Source: Dethiobacter alkaliphilus
GTDB taxonomy: Bacteria > Bacillota > Dethiobacteria > DTU022 > UBA8154
Length of the DNA: 63,841 bases
Assembly: GCA_016841605.1 (NCBI GenBank)
Contig: JAENYV010000012.1
Coordinates: 55,103 to 118,943 of the forward strand
Direction: 5' to 3'
The position numbers and the translations under genes were made by a program. The stretch's first letter is position 1; each line of letters begins with the position of its first letter. Below are positions 62,164 through 63,841 of this stretch, in pieces. The notes below the pieces were generated by a model that saw nothing but the letters and a program-made list of their open reading frames with translations, was not told the origin of the DNA and did no database searches.

Positions 62164-63771
62164 ATGGGTACTGTCTATCAAAAGAACAAGAAAACTGGAA
62201 TTACATATGTTTACAATAATAAGCCGTACTGGGATAAAGAGAAACAACAATCCAGAACAAAGAGAACCCTGATCGGCAAGATAGATCCAGAGACAGGTGA
62301 AATTGTACCCACCCGATCATATAAAAATAACAAGAAGCCGGAGCCTGTGGTGCCAGTAAAGCCAGGCCCTGTTCCGATCACAACGGTTCGGAGAAGTTTT
62401 TACGGTGCAAGCTATTTGCTGAACCAAATCGGTCAGATGACGGGCGTAACCCAAGATCTTAAGTCTTGCTTTCCCGATCGCTATAAGCAAATTCTGTCTG
62501 TCGCCTACTATTTGATACTGGAGGAGAGCAATGCACTCAGCCGTTTCTCCCATTGGCAGCGGCTTCACATCCATCCTTACGGGGAAGATCTCCCCTCACA
62601 AAGAAGCAGCGAACTATTCCAATCAATTGATGAAGAAAATCGCATGGCTTTCTTTAAAAAGCAAGGGAAGCGTCGCCTTGAAAAAGAGTACTGGGCCTTC
62701 GACATCACGTCCATCTCAAGTTACTCTGAAACCCTGATTCAAGTAAAAAAAGGGAGAAACAAAGAACATGACCGGCTTCCTCAGATCAATCTGGCGTTGC
62801 TTTTTGGGGAAGAATCCGGCCTGCCATTCTACTACCGGAAACTGTCGGGCAATATAACCGACGTTAAGACGGTCAAACAATTGATGGCAGAGTTCGATGT
62901 TATGGACTACAAAAAGGTCAGCGTTATCCTCGATCGAGGTTTCTACAGCAGAGAAAACATCAACTTGCTTTACAAGAATCACCAAAAGTTTATCATTGGT
63001 GTGAAGCTTGGGCTTCATTACGTCAAAGAGGTGTTGGAAGAAGAGCGTGAGAACCTCCAGCTCTGGTCAAATTTGCAGACGCAGTTTGGTGCTTATGGCG
63101 TCTGTCGCACAATCGAATGGGACTATGAGCAGGAAAGACCTTACAAAGGCGACGTCCTGAAATCCAAAAGACGAGCCTATCTACACCTTTTCTATAACCC
63201 AGAGAAAGCAGCGAAAGATCAGGCAGACATGAACGATTACCTGACCAGCCTGCGCAACGACCTTTTGGAGAATACAAAGAAAGATTACCGGATGAAGGAT
63301 TATGATAAATACTTTGAAGTAACCACAACGCCAAAAAGAGGGAGAAAGATCAAGCCGAAAGAAGAAGCTATGCGTCAAGCTTCCAGGAATTATGGCTATT
63401 TCGCCCTCCTTTCCAACGAAGTAAGAGATCCTTTCGAAGCTTTATCGCTGTATCGCAGCAAGGACATTGTCGAGAAAGGATTCGGCAACTTGAAGGATCG
63501 TCTGAAATTCAGGAGAATGCAAGTTTCCTCGGAACTTTCGCTAAATGGAAAGATTTTCGTAGAATTTATCGCACTTATTTACCTTTCTTACGTAAAAAAG
63601 AAAATGCAGGATGCCGGCCTATTTGAAAAATGGACCTTACAGGGACTACTTGACGAACTTGATACAATCGAGCTATTTGAATCCCCAGAGCATGGTCGTT
63701 TGCTCGGTGAAGTGACTAAAAAACAAGAAGAAATCTACAACGCATTGGGTGTGGAACCACCCTCGTTATAA
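62164..63771 (+). CDS. IS4-superfamily transposase
   Basis: 535 residues from the ATG at 62164 (SD GAGGTGA). The N-terminal TVYQKNKKTGITYVYNN is typical of IS1634-like transposases. WAFDITSIS and ILDRGFYS provide the first two Asp, and LYRSKDIVEKGFGNLK is the Y-R-E-K box with the catalytic Glu. The frame is complete, so the element may be active. Met at 62158 is an unlikely alternative, as it has no SD spacing. Confidence 0.9.
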   Translation: MGTVYQKNKKTGITYVYNNKPYWDKEKQQSRTKRTLIGKIDPETGEIVPTRSYKNNKKPEPVVPVKPGPVPITTVRRSFYGASYLLNQIGQMTGVTQDLKSCFPDRYKQILSVAYYLILEESNALSRFSHWQRLHIHPYGEDLPSQRSSELFQSIDEENRMAFFKKQGKRRLEKEYWAFDITSISSYSETLIQVKKGRNKEHDRLPQINLALLFGEESGLPFYYRKLSGNITDVKTVKQLMAEFDVMDYKKVSVILDRGFYSRENINLLYKNHQKFIIGVKLGLHYVKEVLEEERENLQLWSNLQTQFGAYGVCRTIEWDYEQERPYKGDVLKSKRRAYLHLFYNPEKAAKDQADMNDYLTSLRNDLLENTKKDYRMKDYDKYFEVTTTPKRGRKIKPKEEAMRQASRNYGYFALLSNEVRDPFEALSLYRSKDIVEKGFGNLKDRLKFRRMQVSSELSLNGKIFVEFIALIYLSYVKKKMQDAGLFEKWTLQGLLDELDTIELFESPEHGRLLGEVTKKQEEIYNALGVEPPSL

Positions 63772-63786
63772 ATTCCGGGAATGCAG

Positions 63787-63794
63787 GTTACAAC
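63787..63794. repeat. Target-site duplication, right
   Basis: GTTACAAC, matching 62035-62042. Confidence 0.8.
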
Positions 63795-63841
63795 TCAAAC
63801 CGAACTGCTGTCTCTTAATCGGACAAGCCTTTATTATCGGC
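63795..63841 (+). pseudogene. IS3-family OrfB, continuation to the window end
   Basis: Encodes QTELLSLNRTSLYYR, the OrfB N-terminal motif, in frame with 61999-62042 once the IS is removed. The gene continues beyond the window. Confidence 0.8.

Larger units (their letters stand above)
62043..63786 (+). mobile_element. IS4-superfamily (IS1634-like) insertion sequence
   Basis: 1744 bp. The ends are imperfect inverted repeats of about 23 bp sharing ATTCCCGGAA and TAACG. It carries one DDE transposase and has 8-bp target duplications GTTACAAC on both sides. It is inserted in the OrfB gene of an IS3-type element. Assignment to IS1634 rather than another IS4 group rests on transposase appearance only. 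Confidence 0.88.

Overview
The window looks like a chromosome segment of an endospore-forming, anaerobic, Gram-positive member of the Clostridia, probably near the Peptococcaceae or Syntrophomonadaceae. This is inferred from gene content: ADP-forming acyl-CoA synthetase, Gram-positive-style RND pumps with lipoprotein adaptors, SpeD, DUF3231-type proteins, a sigma-K-like promoter, strong purine-rich Shine-Dalgarno (SD) sites, frequent GTG/TTG starts, and no outer-membrane channel genes beside the RND pumps. No rRNA, tRNA or CRISPR array was recognised.

Layout. 1-2.3 kb: a two-subunit ADP-forming acyl-CoA synthetase. 3-5.2 kb: an AT-rich island with a membrane acyltransferase, a PadR regulator and a HAAS-type membrane protein, with a strong promoter covered by a palindrome. 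5.2-5.6 kb: decayed copies of genes whose intact versions lie at 10.6 and 14.3 kb. 5.8-10.6 kb: TetR regulator, lipoprotein adaptor and RND pump. 10.6-15.6 kb: an unidentified conserved protein, a small unknown protein, a DUF1835/DUF3658-type protein, a broken P1B metal ATPase and a U32 peptidase. 15.7-19.9 kb: a second RND pump and adaptor. 20.1-22.9 kb: TrkH/TrkA potassium uptake. 23.3-25.3 kb: a tandem pair of paralogous beta-repeat proteins behind a sigma-K-like promoter. 25.5-32.7 kb: a diguanylate cyclase, a membrane-anchored beta-propeller dehydrogenase-like protein, an MBL hydrolase, a flavoprotein, a SprT-like protein and an Fpg/Nei-like protein. 32.7-39 kb: Lhr helicase and a TGS-domain nucleoside kinase.

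39-44.8 kb is a coherent envelope-associated module. An ECF sigma factor and RskA-like anti-sigma face a four-gene operon: NEW3-repeat surface protein, ABC ATPase, ABC permease and HtrA protease. 44.8-48.9 kb is a 3.9-kb segment with a secreted protein, an unknown protein and a damaged LytTR regulator. It is bounded by about 320-bp direct repeats carrying the 3' ends of the two genes that flank it. 48.9-54.8 kb: a secreted LolA-like protein, a two-component system whose kinase has an in-frame stop, a DUF763 protein and PolX. 55-57.6 kb: a lipoprotein-dependent ABC importer with a terminator in its leader. 58-60.4 kb: SpeD and citrate synthase. 60.6-63.8 kb: two DUF3231-like genes, the second lacking a start, then an IS3-type element split by an IS4-superfamily element with 8-bp target duplications.

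The most notable items are the tandem beta-repeat protein pair, the sigma/anti-sigma-NEW3-ABC-HtrA module, the two places where DNA sits between duplicated gene ends, the Fpg-like protein without its catalytic proline beside Lhr, and the read-through-sensing hairpin of the IS. Many genes are decayed (P1B ATPase, LytTR regulator, histidine kinase, DUF3231 copy), so the genome appears rearranged and partly eroding. All family assignments come from reading motifs, not from database searches.
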